A DNA stretch of 64,000 nt. Origin: Corynebacterium capitovis DSM 44611 (GTDB lineage: Bacteria > Actinomycetota > Actinomycetes > Mycobacteriales > Mycobacteriaceae). The notes beneath the pieces were generated by a model that searched no databases, was not told where the DNA came from, and worked only from the letters and a program-made list of their open reading frames with translations. Where the stretch lies: positions 310,001-374,000 of the forward strand of contig NZ_CP047117.1 in NCBI RefSeq assembly GCF_030440535.1, in the 5' to 3' direction. The position numbers and the translations under genes are program-made. This document shows, one piece after another, positions 25,544-37,850 of the stretch; the stretch's first letter is position 1; the number at the start of each line of letters is the position of its first letter.

Positions 25544-26029
25544 ATGAGCGACGAGCCACACCACACCCCGATTGTCACGATTGATCCTGAGCAGGCGGAC
25601 CGGGAGCGTTTCGGCTTCTTGGTTAACCCCGACCTGACCTACCGACGCATTGTGTTCGATCTTGAAACCGCCCACCGCTTCCTCGGCGGTCTTACCGACG
25701 ACTTTGTGGAGGTCGCTTTCGTGCAGCAGGGTTCGCGTTTCCACGCCATCTTCAACCCCGCCGCGGGCCAGCAGGGGGCGGAGCCTAACCCCGTCGCCTC
25801 CCTCGCGCGGAACACCGCGGCCACGGACAACCCCAACTTTCTCACGGACCCGTCGCGCGCCATCCTGGGCCCCGTCATCTTCGCCTCTAAGGAGGGAAAG
25901 AGCGTGGATGAGGCCACGATCGAGTCCGTCGAGCAGGCCATCCGCGCCGTCCGGAACTACCGGTTGGACAACGCGGAGGAGTACGAGCTGTGGCGAAATG
26001 CCGTGCTCAACAGGGTTGCCGAGAGCTAG
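25544..26029 (+). CDS. Conserved hypothetical protein before groES
   Basis: The product has 161 aa from the ATG at 25544 (MSDEPHHTPIVTIDPEQADR). A GGAAAGG site lies about 13 bases upstream. It is soluble, acidic, with a conserved-looking centre (VAFVQQGSRFHAIFNPAAGQQGAEPNPVA, in part) and no recognised motif. I have no function for it. It precedes the CIRCE-controlled groESL operon but is outside that control. Confidence 0.65.
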   Translation: MSDEPHHTPIVTIDPEQADRERFGFLVNPDLTYRRIVFDLETAHRFLGGLTDDFVEVAFVQQGSRFHAIFNPAAGQQGAEPNPVASLARNTAATDNPNFLTDPSRAILGPVIFASKEGKSVDEATIESVEQAIRAVRNYRLDNAEEYELWRNAVLNRVAES

Positions 26030-26057
26030 CTTCACGCCTCTGGGTTGAGGTTGTCAC

Positions 26058-26084
26058 CTAGCACTCACGAGGGTAGAGTGCTAA
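26058..26084 (+). promoter_or_regulatory. CIRCE operator (HrcA) of groES-groEL
   Basis: TAGCACTC (26059-26066), 9-base spacer, GAGTGCTAA (26076-26084) matches the CIRCE inverted repeat TTAGCACTC-N9-GAGTGCTAA with one outer mismatch. HrcA bound here represses groESL until heat stress. It lies 103 bp before the groES start, so a long untranslated leader follows. Confidence 0.95.
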
Positions 26085-26186
26085 CAGGTTGTTTCGAGGA
26101 CAGTTGTTCACCCGCGACGACGGCTGGGCCCGCAAAGAACCGCTGGAAACAGACAATTTTCAACTCACCAGGAAAGGTCGTTGATC

Positions 26187-26486
26187 ATGGCAAACGTCAA
26201 CATCAAGCCACTCGAAGACAAGGTCCTCGTCCAGATCGCCGAGGCTGAGACCACCACTGCGTCCGGCCTGGTCATCCCCGATTCGGCCGCTGAGAAGCCG
26301 CAGGAAGCCGTCGTCATCGCCGTGGGCCCGGGTCGCTTGGACGACAACGGCAACCGCGTAGCCGTCGACGTGAAGGAGGGCGACACCGTCGTCTTCTCCA
26401 AGTACGGCGGAACCGAGCTGAAGTACAACGGGGAGGAGTACCTTCTCCTGTCCGCTCGCGACCTGCTGGCCGTCGTCGAAAAGTAA
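26187..26486 (+). CDS. groES: Co-chaperonin GroES
   Basis: The product has 99 aa from the ATG at 26187, after [20 protein letters not shown] begins the barrel; the mobile loop is [20 protein letters not shown], and the dome region is GRLDDNGNR. It caps the GroEL cavity. The -(20 bp)- spacing to groEL makes one operon, under the CIRCE operator. Confidence 0.97.
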   Translation: MANVNIKPLEDKVLVQIAEAETTTASGLVIPDSAAEKPQEAVVIAVGPGRLDDNGNRVAVDVKEGDTVVFSKYGGTELKYNGEEYLLLSARDLLAVVEK

Positions 26487-26500
26487 GAGTGAGGGCGTAG

Positions 26501-28111
<1,611 letters not shown>

Positions 28112-28117
28112 CGGGTC

Positions 28118-28432
28118 TTACTTGGAGGAGACCGCGGCGACCTTCATGCCGCCGCGGGATCCGCCGCGCAACACCGCCTGGCGCTCGGATTCACTCATCC
28201 CGCCCCAGATGCCGTAGGGCTCGGCGACCTTCAGCGCGTGGTCCCGGCACTGGGAGAGAACGGGGCAGGTGTAGCAGATCGCCTTCGCGCGGTTCTCGCG
28301 CTGAGTCCGCGCCCGCCCGCGCTCCCCGTCTGGGTGGTAAAAGATTTCTGAGGCTTCGCCGCGGCACGCGCCGAGCAACTGCCAGTCCCAAAAGTCGGCG
28401 TTGGGGCCAGGGAGCTGGTGGGGCTGAGACAT
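28118..28432 (-). CDS. whiB3: WhiB-family redox-sensing regulator (WhiB3-like)
   Basis: The product has 104 aa from the ATG at 28432, preceded by AAGGAG; a GTG seven codons upstream is less likely. Four cluster Cys are visible (Cys23; CYTCPVLSQC with Cys53, 56, 62) and the GIWGG turn (74-78), followed by the basic DNA-binding tail RGGSRGGMK. WhiB proteins bind a [4Fe-4S] cluster and act with the housekeeping sigma factor. Position between groEL and sigD matches whiB3 in M. tuberculosis. It is convergent with groEL. Confidence 0.92.
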   Translation of the reverse strand: MSQPHQLPGPNADFWDWQLLGACRGEASEIFYHPDGERGRARTQRENRAKAICYTCPVLSQCRDHALKVAEPYGIWGGMSESERQAVLRGGSRGGMKVAAVSSK

Positions 28433-28727
28433 GAAAGGAATCTCCTTAGTCACGTTTTATCCTGTGCTGGTGCGGCGCACCGCTTTGGGATATTCGTCCG
28501 CCCGGGTTAACGGCGCGTGGCGCGCCGGTAACGCACAGTTTGAACTGGCGCCCACATTCTCAAAATCCGTGTGATTACCTGGGTGTTTGATTAAGGTTAA
28601 AGGTGGGTGAATTTCTCGATAGCCCGATCTCAATGCCCGGGTGGAAGCCGGTTGCGTAATATCAGTTGAGATGCGCAGTTGTGGCAACTGCACGGAGCGA
28701 CGTTGAGGAAAGGGGGGGTCCGCGCCC

Positions 28728-29312
28728 GTGAACCCCCCCGTGAACCCTTCGGAGCTCAATGCCCAACTCTCCCGTTTAGTCCCGCGCGCTGTCGTTGGCG
28801 ATAAGCGCGCCTTAGGCCAGGTGATGCGCCTTATTCATCCACCTGTGTTGCGCTACACCCGCGCGCGGATCGGGGGCGGGAAGACACCGACGGCGGAGGA
28901 CGTCGCCCAGGAGGTGTGCCTCGCCGTCGCCTCGTCTATTTCCAAGTACGAGGACAAGGGCCGGCCGTTCATGGCGTTCGTCTACGGCATTGCGTTTAAC
29001 AAAGTCGCTGATGCCCACCGCTTCATGGCACGCGACCGTCTCAACCCCACGGAGTCCGTGCCCGACCAAGAGTCTCACGAAGGGACACCCGAGGATCACG
29101 CCCTTGTTGGCGACGGTGGTAACAGAGTTCGCGAGTTGCTCGATTTACTCAGTGAAAAGGCTCGCAACATCCTCGTCCTGCGCGTTTTTGTCGGTCTGAG
29201 CGCGGAAGAAACAGCGGAGGTTGTGGGCGGCACGGCCGGGGCGGTTCGCGTCGCCCAGCACCGAGCACTGACAACCTTGAGAAAAGCTATCGAAGAAGGG
29301 GACCACCTATGA
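28728..29312 (+). CDS. sigD: ECF RNA polymerase sigma factor SigD
   Basis: The product has 194 aa. Region 2 (AEDVAQEVCLAVASSISKYED and FMAFVYGIAFNKVADAHR) and region 4 (LSAEETAEVVGGTAGAVRVAQHRAL) are clear. SigD controls cell-envelope genes in corynebacteria. A GTG at 28728 follows AGGAAAGGGGGG; GTG 28740 is an alternative. The stop overlaps the start of the anti-sigma gene by 4 bp. The 295-bp gap upstream, toward whiB3, must hold both divergent promoters; I see nothing else in it. Confidence 0.93.
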   Translation: MNPPVNPSELNAQLSRLVPRAVVGDKRALGQVMRLIHPPVLRYTRARIGGGKTPTAEDVAQEVCLAVASSISKYEDKGRPFMAFVYGIAFNKVADAHRFMARDRLNPTESVPDQESHEGTPEDHALVGDGGNRVRELLDLLSEKARNILVLRVFVGLSAEETAEVVGGTAGAVRVAQHRALTTLRKAIEEGDHL

Positions 29313-30064
29313 AGCGTCGGTCGGGCGGCCACAACGTGTCCGAACACCTGCGTCCCCTCGTGGACGACGACAAGTTCCTCACCGCGATCTCGCGCGGAAC
29401 GGATCCCACGGACGGGGCGGACCCGCTCGCGGGATTGCTGCTTGGGCTGCGCGATGACGTCGAGAAGCCGATGCCCGACGCTCCCTCGTTCGGCGAGGGC
29501 GATGACCGTCGCGGGGTCAACCCGTGGCTGGCTGGTGTCATTGGCGCCGCTGCAGCCAGCGTGGCCGTCGTGGGGACGGGGGCGGCGCTCTACACAGCCA
29601 CACCCGGTAGCCCGCTGTGGGGCCCCGCTTCGGCCGTCTTTGGCGATCGGGCAGCGGCCGTGGAACTGGCCAGCACCTTGGACCAGCTGGAGGTCGCGAG
29701 TGATTCCGGAGACACAGCCGCGGCTCGGGGCCTGCTCAGCCAAGCGAAGGTGCTCGTGGACGGCATCCACCCCGGCGGAAGCTCCACGAAAGCGCCCAAA
29801 TCCGCCCCCGGAACGACCGTGCACGGGGCAACTGAGACGGAGACGGGCACTGCCACGGTGACCGTCTCGCTCGCTCCGTCGCCGAGCTCAGCCCCGCCCG
29901 CGGAGCCCTCGGCTGCCACCGCCACAGTGACGGTCACCCACACCGTCACAGCACAGCCGGAAACCGGCGAGCCTCAGCCCACTCAACCCGGCCCTTCCGA
30001 GCCCATCCAGGCCTCAACGACCGCGCCGACGACGACGATTATGCTGGGCGGGCCCGCACATTAA
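29309..30064 (+). CDS. rsdA: Anti-sigma-D factor RsdA
   Basis: The product has 251 aa. The cytoplasmic N-terminus has DDDKFLTAISRGTDP, the sigma-D-binding part. One membrane segment follows at about 73-95 (WLAGVIGAAAASVAVVGTGA). The extracytoplasmic part is Ser/Thr/Pro-rich. It holds SigD inactive until released, as known for RsdA in mycobacteria and corynebacteria. Coupled to sigD by a 4-bp overlap. Confidence 0.9.
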   Translation: MKRRSGGHNVSEHLRPLVDDDKFLTAISRGTDPTDGADPLAGLLLGLRDDVEKPMPDAPSFGEGDDRRGVNPWLAGVIGAAAASVAVVGTGAALYTATPGSPLWGPASAVFGDRAAAVELASTLDQLEVASDSGDTAAARGLLSQAKVLVDGIHPGGSSTKAPKSAPGTTVHGATETETGTATVTVSLAPSPSSAPPAEPSAATATVTVTHTVTAQPETGEPQPTQPGPSEPIQASTTAPTTTIMLGGPAH

Positions 30065-30067
30065 CCG

Positions 30068-30448
30068 TCAGCGGGCGTCGAGCCCGTCGAGGTAGCCCAG
30101 GGCGTAGTCCCAGGGGACGTACGCCTCGACGTTCGGCTGGGCGCTCGGCTCATGGACGGGGGGAAGCTCCCCGCGCAGGCTGGCGAGCATGTTCTGCTCC
30201 ATGATCTCCCAGTTGTAGTAGTGCAGTTGCTCACAATCCTCGCACGTGAAAAACACCCCGAGGATTCCGCGCGGGCTAAGCACCTTGCGGAACTCGCGCA
30301 CCTGGGCGAGGTCGCGCGTGACGTCGCGGCGCTCCTCCGGCGTGAGCGGTTCGACGACCTCATCGTCCTCGATGAACGACGCGGGGTCGTTCGGGTCGTC
30401 CGCGAACGGGTCGAGGGGCATCATGTCGTCGTAATTCACGCTCACCAA
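30068..30448 (-). CDS. DUF5319 protein
   Basis: The product has 126 aa, acidic at the N-terminus (DPFADDPNDPASFIEDDE), with LTPEERRDVTRDLAQVREFR and GVFFTCEDCEQLHYYNWEIM, whose CEDC could bind metal. It ends VPWDYALGYLDGLDAR. This family is restricted to actinobacteria and sits between sigD/rsdA and guaB, as in M. tuberculosis. Function is unknown. It is convergent with rsdA. Confidence 0.85.
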   Translation of the reverse strand: MVSVNYDDMMPLDPFADDPNDPASFIEDDEVVEPLTPEERRDVTRDLAQVREFRKVLSPRGILGVFFTCEDCEQLHYYNWEIMEQNMLASLRGELPPVHEPSAQPNVEAYVPWDYALGYLDGLDAR

Positions 30449-30496
30449 GCCTATTTGCCCTCTGGGGCAGGAGCAATTCCCTTTCTCAGTGCGCGT

Positions 30497-30502
30497 TATA
30501 TT
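30497..30502 (+). promoter_or_regulatory. Likely -10 element of guaB
   Basis: TATATT 57 bp before the guaB start, in an otherwise GC-rich gap. No convincing -35 is seen. Confidence 0.4.
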
Positions 30503-30519
30503 ATGGCCGAAGCGCTTAG

Positions 30520-32082
<1,563 letters not shown>

Positions 32083-32092
32083 AGGGGCACCG

Positions 32093-33256
32093 ATGCGCGA
32101 ATACTCAGAAATCGGGATCGGCAGGGAAGCCCGCCGGGCGTATGCTCTTGACGACATCACGGTCGTGCCTTCGCGGCGCACCCGTTCCTCGGCGGACGTG
32201 GACACCCGCTGGAATATCGACGCCTACACGTTCGACATTCCGGTTGTCTCCCACCCGACGGACGCGCTAGCCAGCCCTGAGTTCGCCATTGAAATGGGGC
32301 GGCTTGGTGGGCTCGGCGTGCTCAACGCCGAGGGGTTGCTGGCGAGGCACCCGTCCTTCGAGGACGCGGTGGAGACGGTAACCCGGCTCGCACGAAGCGG
32401 CGACGATATGGACAGCGTGGGCGACGTTTTCTGTTCCCGCGCCGCCGCCACGAAGGCGCTGCAGGAATTGCACGCGGCCCCGCTTGATGTCGACCTGCTC
32501 GCGGAGCGGATCGCGCAGGTCCGCGACTCGGGCGCTACCGTTGGGGTGCGGGTGTCGCCGCAGCACGCTCGCGAGGTCGCGCCCGCTGCCGTCAAGGCCG
32601 GGGCGGAGATCCTCTTCATCCAGGGCACCCTCGTTTCTGCCGAGCACGTGCAGCGAGGCGGGGAGCCGCTGAACCTCAAGGAGTTCATTGGCACCTTGGA
32701 GGTTCCGGTGGTCGTCGGCGGCGTGTACGACTACACCACCGCGACGCACCTCATGCGCTCCGGTGCGGTGGGCATTATCGTCGGCTCGGGAACAGCCACT
32801 AGCGAGCGCTCGGGTGCGAAAGCCCTCGGGCTCCCCATGGCGACGGCAATTGCCGACGTTGCCGCCGCGCGCCGCGAATACCTCGACGAGACGGGTGGGC
32901 GCTACGTCCACATTCTTGCGGACGGCGAGATTCGCTCGAGCGGAGACATTGCAAAGGCGATTGCGTGCGGGGCCGACGCGGTGGTCCTCGGTCGGCCGCT
33001 GGCACGTGCCCAGGAGGCTGCGGGGCGCGGGGTGTACTGGGAGTCGGCGGCGGCCCACCCCCGGCACCCGCGGGGCGGTGTGGGCACCGTGGCGTTGCCG
33101 GACGAACTGCAGCAGTTGGCGACGATCCTGCAGGGGCCGTCGACGGACCCGACGGGGGCGTTGAACCTGGTTGGGGGGTTGCGGCGGATCATGGCTAAGT
33201 GCGGGTACACCGATGTCAAGGCGTTCCAAAAGGTAGGGCTGGCGGTTCGTCGATAG
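32093..33256 (+). CDS. guaB3: GuaB3-family IMP dehydrogenase-related protein
   Basis: The product has 387 aa. It is barrel-only, without CBS domains: YALDDITVVPSRRTRS at the start, then AVGIIVGSGTATSERS where true IMPDHs carry the GPGSxCTT catalytic loop, then DETGGRYVHILADGEI and IACGADAVVLGRPLA. No Cys lies at the catalytic position; the only three Cys are elsewhere. It may bind IMP or act as a regulator or a changed enzyme. The pairing guaB-guaB3 is typical of actinobacteria. Confidence 0.88.
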   Translation: MREYSEIGIGREARRAYALDDITVVPSRRTRSSADVDTRWNIDAYTFDIPVVSHPTDALASPEFAIEMGRLGGLGVLNAEGLLARHPSFEDAVETVTRLARSGDDMDSVGDVFCSRAAATKALQELHAAPLDVDLLAERIAQVRDSGATVGVRVSPQHAREVAPAAVKAGAEILFIQGTLVSAEHVQRGGEPLNLKEFIGTLEVPVVVGGVYDYTTATHLMRSGAVGIIVGSGTATSERSGAKALGLPMATAIADVAAARREYLDETGGRYVHILADGEIRSSGDIAKAIACGADAVVLGRPLARAQEAAGRGVYWESAAAHPRHPRGGVGTVALPDELQQLATILQGPSTDPTGALNLVGGLRRIMAKCGYTDVKAFQKVGLAVRR

Positions 33257-33294
33257 AGGGCTTTCGACTGTCGCCGTGCGGGAGTAGATTCCCT

Positions 33295-35124
33295 GTGGTG
33301 GTTACTCACAGTGACAGACCCTTGCGGCAGGTTCGCCGGGACAATTTTTCCGTCGAGCCGTCTCAAGAACGCACGTACCCCTGGTGGCAGGTGATGTGCC
33401 TGTCGGGCGTCGATTACTTCTCCACCCTCGGTTATCAACCCGGTATCGCGGTCCTCGCGGCCGGGGTTCTCGCGCCCTTTGCCACCATGATCCTCATCGC
33501 GGTCACGCTCATCGGTGTTGTCCCAGTATACAGCCGAGTAGCGCAGCGCTCGCCCTACGGCATGGGGTCGGTGGCGATGGTGGAGAAGCTGACCCGCGGG
33601 TGGCACGGGAAAGTCCTTGTCCTCGTCCTGCTGGGCTTCGCTGCGACGGACTTCATGGTCACCATCACGCTGTCCGCCGCTGATGCCTCCGCCCACCTCC
33701 TCGGCTCCGACTCATCCCCCCACCAAATGTTGGTCACCTTGGTGCTGATCGCGGTATTGGCCATCGTCTTCCTCCTCGGTTTCCGAGAGGCGGTCACCGT
33801 GGCGGTCGTTCTGGTGGGTGCGTACCTCGCCCTAACCTTCGTCGTCGTTGCCGCGGGCGCCGGGCAGCTCATCGCCCACCCGGGTTATCTGCAGAGCTGG
33901 GCCGGCGCCGTTCACGCTCAGAACCCCGACCCACTGGCTATTGCGGCGCTGAGCGCCATCGTCTTCCCCAAGCTCGCCCTCGGTCTGTCCGGTTTCGAAA
34001 CGGGCGTGTCCGTCATGCCGCTCCTGCGCGCCCCCACCCTCGGCGAGCGAATCCAGAAGGGGCGGCGCCTGCTGTTGACAAGCGCGCTCCTGATGAGCTT
34101 CTTCCTGTTCGCCTCGTCGTTCCTCGTCGCTACCCTGATCCCGGCGCAGGAGTTCGCGGCGGGCGGGTCCGCGAACGGACGCGCCCTCGCCTGGATCGCC
34201 GACCATTACCTGGGCTCCGGGTTTGGCAACGTCTACGGCTGGGTGACAACGGCCATCCTCTGGTTCGCCGGCGCGTCGGCAATGTCGGGAATGCTCGCGC
34301 TCATCCCGAAGTACCTCCCGCGATTTGGCATGGCGCCCGAGTGGGCTCGGCGTTCCCGGCCGATAGTGGTGCTGCTGGCCGCGATCGCGGTGCTGATTAC
34401 GGTGGCGTTCCGGGCGGACGTCGAAAAGCAATCGGGTGCGTACGCCACGGGCGTGTTGGTAGTCATCCTTTCGGGTGCCGTGGCGGTGACTGTGACGGAG
34501 CGGGGCCGCACGGCGCGGCTGTGGTTCGCCGCGATCTCGCTGCTTATGGGCTTGACGCTGCTGGCCAACGTCATCGAGCGCCCGGACGGGTTGCACGTGG
34601 CGGGTTTCTTCATCGTCACCATCGTCGCCGTGTCCTTCGCGTCGCGCGCGGCGCGCTCGTACCAGCTGCGCGAAAACGGCGTCACCTTTGACGAGGAGGC
34701 ACTGTCGCTTCTCGACGTCCCCGGGGCCGTCCTCCACCTCATGCCCGCCGCGCCCTGCCACGATATTTCCACCAAGGAGGAGCGTGTTCGGCGCCGCCAC
34801 CACCTCGATGAGAGCGTGCGCGTCGTGGCCCTGGAGATTTCGGTGCGGGACCCGAGTGCCTTCGAGGAGCCCTACGATGTCGTGGGCGATGGCGGCGTCT
34901 TGCGGGTGCACGCCGCCTCTATCGCCAACGCGGTCGCCGTGATCTCGCTTGAGATTCAGCGCTTAACCGGCAAGCACGTGGAGGTCTACTTCGAATGGGC
35001 GCCTGAGGGGCCGCTTAAGGCGGCGCTGGGGACCGTCTTCCTCGGCCGGGGCCAGGTGGCCACCGTGACGCACGAAATCTTGCGTTCGGTGGGTGAGGAT
35101 GTGCCCGACATTCACGTAGCCTGA
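33295..35124 (+). CDS. APC-superfamily amino-acid-type transporter with C-terminal soluble domain
   Basis: The product has 609 aa from the GTG at 33295 (GTG 33298 possible), preceded by GGGAG. About 12 hydrophobic segments run from [20 protein letters not shown] to about residue 450. The last ~150 residues are soluble and end [16 protein letters not shown]. The [14 protein letters not shown] motif is typical of a large actinobacterial APC family. Substrate is unknown. It sits between guaB3 and guaA, but nothing shows a link to purines. Confidence 0.8.
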   Translation: MVVTHSDRPLRQVRRDNFSVEPSQERTYPWWQVMCLSGVDYFSTLGYQPGIAVLAAGVLAPFATMILIAVTLIGVVPVYSRVAQRSPYGMGSVAMVEKLTRGWHGKVLVLVLLGFAATDFMVTITLSAADASAHLLGSDSSPHQMLVTLVLIAVLAIVFLLGFREAVTVAVVLVGAYLALTFVVVAAGAGQLIAHPGYLQSWAGAVHAQNPDPLAIAALSAIVFPKLALGLSGFETGVSVMPLLRAPTLGERIQKGRRLLLTSALLMSFFLFASSFLVATLIPAQEFAAGGSANGRALAWIADHYLGSGFGNVYGWVTTAILWFAGASAMSGMLALIPKYLPRFGMAPEWARRSRPIVVLLAAIAVLITVAFRADVEKQSGAYATGVLVVILSGAVAVTVTERGRTARLWFAAISLLMGLTLLANVIERPDGLHVAGFFIVTIVAVSFASRAARSYQLRENGVTFDEEALSLLDVPGAVLHLMPAAPCHDISTKEERVRRRHHLDESVRVVALEISVRDPSAFEEPYDVVGDGGVLRVHAASIANAVAVISLEIQRLTGKHVEVYFEWAPEGPLKAALGTVFLGRGQVATVTHEILRSVGEDVPDIHVA

Positions 35125-35147
35125 CGTCGGCTAGGATACAGGGGGTG

Positions 35148-36701
35148 ATGACACCGCATCCCCGTCCCGTTCTAGTTGTCGACTTCGGCGCTCAGTACGC
35201 CCAGCTCATCGCCCGCCGGGTGCGCGAGGCCCGCGTGTACTCGGAGGTAGTCCCCTCGACGGTGACTGCTGCGGACGTGCGCGCCAAAGACCCTGTCGCG
35301 CTTGTCCTATCCGGCGGGCCCTCGTCCGTCTACGAGGAGGGCGCCCCGAGCCTGGACCCGGAGATTTTTGAGCTCGGCCTTCCTATCTTCGGGATCTGCT
35401 ACGGCTTCCAGCTCATGACGCAAGCGCTGGGCGGGAAGGTCGCGCACACCGGTGCCCGCGAGTACGGGCGTACGACGATGTTGACCAGCGAAGGGGCCCT
35501 GCATGCGGGCTTGCCCACCGAACACCCGGTGTGGATGAGCCACGGTGACTCCGTGACGGAGGCACCCGAGGGCTTTACCGTGACCGCCTCGACGCCGGGG
35601 GCTCCCGTCGCCGCTTTCGAATGCCTCGAACGCAAGCTCGCGGGAGTGCAGTACCACCCTGAGGTGCTGCACTCGCCCCATGGACAGCAGGTGCTCACCC
35701 GCTTCCTCACCGATATCGCGGGCCTCGAGCGGTCGTGGACGGCCTCTAACATCGCCGACCAGCTGATCGAGCAGGTCCGGGAGCAGGTTGGTGAAGACGG
35801 CCGTGCGATCTGCGGGTTGTCCGGTGGAGTGGACTCCGCCGTCGCCGCCGCGCTCGTTCAGCGAGCGATCGGGGACCGGCTGACGTGCGTCTTTGTGGAC
35901 CACGGCCTGCTGCGCCAGGGGGAGCGCGAGCAGGTGGAAACCGATTTCGTCGCCGCCACCGGTGCGCGTCTGGTCACCGTCGATGAGCGGGAGGCCTTCC
36001 TGGATAAGCTGGCGGGCCTGACGGACCCGGAAGCGAAGCGCAAGGCCATCGGCGCGGAGTTCATCCGCTCATTCGAGCGCGCCGTCGCTTCGGTGCTTTC
36101 CGACCACCACGTTGACTTCCTCGTGCAGGGCACCTTGTACCCCGACGTCGTGGAATCGGGCGGGGGCACGGGGGCGGCGAACATCAAGAGCCACCACAAC
36201 GTGGGCGGGCTGCCCGACGACGTCGAGTTCACTCTCGTTGAGCCGCTGCGTTCGCTGTTCAAGGACGAGGTCCGCGCCGTCGGGCGCGAACTGGGCCTGC
36301 CCGAAGTCATTGTGAACCGCCAGCCTTTCCCGGGCCCGGGCCTGGGCATTCGTATTATTGGCGAGGTGACGGCCCAGCGCCTGGAGACTTTACGCGTTGC
36401 CGACGCGATCGCCCGCGAGGAGCTCACTCGAGCCGGCCTCGACCAGGAGATCTGGCAGTGCCCGGTGGTCCTGTTGGCCGACGTACGCTCCGTCGGCGTG
36501 CAGGGCGACGGGCGCACGTACGGCCACCCGATCGTCCTGCGCCCGGTTGCGTCCGAGGACGCGATGACGGCGGATTGGGTGCGGTTGCCGTACGAGGTGC
36601 TGGAAACCATCTCCACCCGCATTACAAACGAGGTGGCCGGCGTGAACCGGGTGGTTCTCGACGTCACCTCGAAGCCACCGGCCACCATCGAGTGGGAGTA
36701 A
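35148..36701 (+). CDS. guaA: GMP synthase (glutamine-hydrolysing)
   Basis: The product has 517 aa from the ATG; a GTG one codon earlier is possible. The glutaminase domain has [25 protein letters not shown] with the active Cys, and the His-Glu pair in VQYHPEV. The PP-loop is [14 protein letters not shown], and the dimerisation domain ends KPPATIEWE. It converts XMP to GMP. A -10-like TAGGAT at 35132-35137 lies 8 bases before the GTG, so the mRNA may be nearly leaderless. Confidence 0.98.
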   Translation: MTPHPRPVLVVDFGAQYAQLIARRVREARVYSEVVPSTVTAADVRAKDPVALVLSGGPSSVYEEGAPSLDPEIFELGLPIFGICYGFQLMTQALGGKVAHTGAREYGRTTMLTSEGALHAGLPTEHPVWMSHGDSVTEAPEGFTVTASTPGAPVAAFECLERKLAGVQYHPEVLHSPHGQQVLTRFLTDIAGLERSWTASNIADQLIEQVREQVGEDGRAICGLSGGVDSAVAAALVQRAIGDRLTCVFVDHGLLRQGEREQVETDFVAATGARLVTVDEREAFLDKLAGLTDPEAKRKAIGAEFIRSFERAVASVLSDHHVDFLVQGTLYPDVVESGGGTGAANIKSHHNVGGLPDDVEFTLVEPLRSLFKDEVRAVGRELGLPEVIVNRQPFPGPGLGIRIIGEVTAQRLETLRVADAIAREELTRAGLDQEIWQCPVVLLADVRSVGVQGDGRTYGHPIVLRPVASEDAMTADWVRLPYEVLETISTRITNEVAGVNRVVLDVTSKPPATIEWE

Positions 36702-37739
36702 CTAGCCCGCAACGCGGATGGACCCGATTCCCACCTCGGCTTCGAGGTGGAGCGTGGCCCCGGATGTGTCGTTGTTAAGCACGGCGGGGCACTCCGTTTC
36801 GCCGACCCCGGTGTGACATGTCAGCTCGGTGCGCACGTCGGCAGGCGGAACGATGGTCACTTCCCCGATGCCGTGGGTGACGGTGACAGTGCGGTCATCG
36901 TCGAGGGGTTCCAAACCAGCCAGGTCTAGACTGACTGACCCCACGCCGGTCTCGTAGGACTCGCGCAGGTTGTCGGTGACGGTGTACGCCTTACTACCGG
37001 CCACGTCGCTATCCCGGATAACCAGGCCCGCCGCACCGAGCGCGGTGACGAGGACCGCCGCCCCACCGGCGACGAGGATCCAGGGCACGAGCCTGTTTCG
37101 TTTGGGTGCGGGTTCCGGTTCCGCGGGCGGGGGTTCTGGCAGGTCCCACAGCTCCGGGGCGGTGCCCAGCGGGTCCCAGCTGGGCGGGGTCGTTCTCCCG
37201 GCGCCCGGGTGTGGGTAACCCACCGGCGTGGTCAGGTGGGACGTATCAACGGGGGGCGCGGTGTCCTCCGGCGCTGCCAGCAACCCCTCTGGCGGGAGCG
37301 GCTGCCTCGTATGTAGCAAGTACAGCGCCAGCGCCGCCACAGCGAGGGTGACCAGGGAGGAGAGGGCACCCGCCCCGCCAGCGCCGAAGGTGAGGCTGGG
37401 GAAGAAAACGAACAACCCGACCAAGAGCCACCAGCCCGTATCGCGGTCGCGTCTCTCTTCGGCGGAGAGCTTTTCTTTCGGGGTACTGATGCCTGTCCAG
37501 GGGGAGGTTGTCATCCCGAACCGCGGCATGATCATCCAGAGCAGGAGGTAGAGGAAGATCCCGCCACCGAAGGACAGGGAGAGGGCGACGAACGCGAGGC
37601 GGACGAGGGTGGGGTCAAGTCGGTAGCGGGCGCCGATTCCTTCGCAGACGCCGGCGACCATGGCGTTGCCGCCCTGGCTCTGCGGGAGGCGGGGAGGGCG
37701 GGTGCGCCACATGTCTGAAAGAGTGCTGTTGAGGTCCAT
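36702..37739 (-). CDS. PspC-domain membrane protein
   Basis: The product has 345 aa from the ATG at 37739. The PspC domain is at about 20-75 (AMVAGVCEGIGARYRLDPTLVRL then a membrane segment). Two or three further membrane helices follow, a Pro-rich linker, another membrane segment (near ILVAGGAAVLVTALGAAGLV), and an extracytoplasmic beta domain with paired Cys (LTCHTGVGETECPAVL). It is divergent from the PspC-histidine kinase gene, and the two proteins share the PspC module, so they may sense the same membrane stress. Confidence 0.85.
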   Translation of the reverse strand: MDLNSTLSDMWRTRPPRLPQSQGGNAMVAGVCEGIGARYRLDPTLVRLAFVALSLSFGGGIFLYLLLWMIMPRFGMTTSPWTGISTPKEKLSAEERRDRDTGWWLLVGLFVFFPSLTFGAGGAGALSSLVTLAVAALALYLLHTRQPLPPEGLLAAPEDTAPPVDTSHLTTPVGYPHPGAGRTTPPSWDPLGTAPELWDLPEPPPAEPEPAPKRNRLVPWILVAGGAAVLVTALGAAGLVIRDSDVAGSKAYTVTDNLRESYETGVGSVSLDLAGLEPLDDDRTVTVTHGIGEVTIVPPADVRTELTCHTGVGETECPAVLNNDTSGATLHLEAEVGIGSIRVAG

Positions 37740-37850
37740 GGCTTCAGTGTCGCCGCGAGGGCGGTGCTGCACCATCGGGATCCGCCCGGATTTCCAGGTT
37801 CAGGGTCTTCCCGGATGGCCCCCAGGGCCGGCGCTGACACAATAGGGGCT

